Source of the DNA: Synaphobranchus kaupii
Lineage: Eukaryota; Chordata; Actinopteri; Anguilliformes; Synaphobranchidae
Length of the DNA stretch: 64,000 nt
Reading direction: 5' to 3'
NCBI GenBank assembly: GCA_029718625.1
Contig: CM056379.1
Span: forward strand, 68,752,670 to 68,816,669
Shown: positions 63,490-64,000 of the stretch, in pieces
Layout: the number at the start of each line of letters is the position of its first letter
Position numbering within the stretch: position 1 is the stretch's first letter
Program-made: the position numbers and the translations under genes
Notes under the pieces: generated by a model
What the model was told of the DNA's origin: nothing
The model's database searches: none
The model's input: only the letters and a program-made list of their open reading frames with translations

Positions 63490-64000
63490 TGTGACTAAGA
63501 TGCCTCAAACCAACTAATGTTGTCAGATACATTACTTCTCCAATTTACAAGCAATGCTTTTTGCAATTTTCCTTTTGTATATTTTAGAGGATTTATTCTT
63601 CAAAATAAACAGACTAAAATGTTAATAGTTTCTGTAACATGTGACCAAGACACCTCAAACCAAGTTGCCTGTTGTCAGAGACAGGATACCTCAAATCTAC
63701 AACTGATTATTTTTAAAATTTTCCCTTTGTATATTTTAAAGGAATTTTTCTTAAAAATAAATACACTAAAATGTCAATAGTTTCTGTGTCACGTGACCAA
63801 GATACCTCAAAGCAAATTTACTGTTGTCAGAGATAGTATAGCTCAAATTTCCCTCTCATAAATTTATATTTTTTATTTTTCATCAAAATAAAACTACTAA
63901 AATTTCAATAGCTTCTGTGACATGTGACCAAGACACCTCAAACCAAGTTGCCTGTTGTCAGAGATAGGATAGCTTAAATTTACAACTGACTATTTTTCAA
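63490..64000 (+). repeat. Distal HOR unit 13, cut by window end
   Basis: T1 63490, T2 63640, T3 63792 and the first 78 bases of the next T2 are present. Haplotype b, with the CATAAATTTATATTTT variant of unit 12, so the two are probably direct duplicates. The array continues to the right. Confidence 0.9.

Larger units (their letters stand above)
1..64000. repeat. Satellite DNA array filling the entire window
   Basis: Every part of the window parses into head-to-tail copies of a monomer of about 127-156 bp, in one orientation and with no unrelated insertion. All monomers share an anchor block (consensus TTCTGTGACATGTGAC, then YAAGAYRCCTCAAA) followed by an AT-rich body of A and T tracts. The body differs between classes T1-T5. 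A hand parse gives about 427 segments, including 20 fused ones. Both ends of the window lie inside monomers, so the array continues beyond it. No gene, RNA gene or mobile element was seen. A eukaryotic heterochromatic or centromeric satellite is the best reading; the species and chromosomal location cannot be told. Confidence 0.97.

Noticed and set aside
1..64000. CRISPR array
   Set aside because: The repeated part is the entire 130-156-bp monomer, not a short repeat with unique spacers. Intervals vary and there are no cas genes.
1..64000. Transposon, LTR or retroviral remnants within the array
   Set aside because: No target-site duplications, terminal repeats, coding domains or long non-monomer stretches were found; every base falls within the monomer parse.
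1..64000. tRNA, rRNA, telomeric or microsatellite sequence
   Set aside because: No cloverleaf with a TTCGANNC-type arm, no rRNA-like GC-rich conserved block, no (TTAGGG)n or (TTTAGGG)n run and no long simple repeat were seen.
1..64000. Bacterial or phage origin
   Set aside because: A 64-kb gene-free array with nested higher-order repeats, no coding density and no Shine-Dalgarno-led genes is not known from bacterial chromosomes; it fits a eukaryotic satellite.
1..64000. Assignment to a named satellite family or species
   Set aside because: I do not recognise the monomer as alpha satellite, plant CEN180-type, Tyba or another family I know. A search of repeat databases (Dfam, Repbase, PlantSat) with the T2 and T5 monomers would decide.

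Overview
The whole 64-kb window is satellite DNA. I find no protein-coding gene, RNA gene, transposon or single-copy sequence. It is one uninterrupted head-to-tail tandem array, AT-rich (roughly 30% GC by eye), that runs off both ends of the window. This is typical of a eukaryotic heterochromatic, pericentromeric or centromeric satellite assembled from long reads. The sequence does not let me name the organism or its kingdom.

I parsed the array by hand. I used a conserved anchor present in every monomer (consensus TTCTGTGACATGTGAC, followed by YAAGAYRCCTCAAA), and each segment starts at the T of TGTGAC. This gives about 427 segments in a few classes: T1 (150 or 146 bp), T2 (152 bp), T3 (131 bp), T3' (127-129 bp), T4 (156 bp, or 152 bp with a 4-bp deletion) and T5 (148-149 bp). 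There are also a fused T2/T3 segment F (218 bp) and a T4/F recombinant X (222 bp). The classes follow a grammar. Nearly every higher-order module opens with T1 and closes with T4-T5. The commonest full module is the 8-mer T1-T2-T3-T2-T2-T3'-T4-T5 (about 1166 bp); the commonest short one is T1-F-T4-T5 (672 bp).

Layout. 1-9317: irregular mixture of modules. 9318-17895: two copies of a 4289-bp higher-order repeat (HOR). 15081-30714: two copies of a 7817-bp, 51-segment HOR that overlaps the previous duplication; I saw three substitutions between the copies. 30715-34437: a further partial copy of the last 4026 bp of that HOR. 34438-39522: mosaic, including about 2 kb nearly identical to 8.2-10.1 kb. 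39523-44438: 2122-bp HOR, two full copies plus a partial third. 44439-45604: transitional 8-mer. 45605-64000: a more regular array based on a 1745-bp 12-mer (7-mer plus 5-mer), interspersed with 8-mer and 7-mer variants and present in two sequence haplotypes.

The short repeated open frames (61, 86-87, 108-109 aa and similar) are by-products of the repeat and are not annotated as genes. The most interesting signals are the modular T1-phased architecture, the nested near-identical HORs, and a recurring bHLH-type E-box in the anchor. The E-box fits the yeast centromere CDEI consensus RTCACRTG and becomes a perfect palindrome once in every distal HOR unit.
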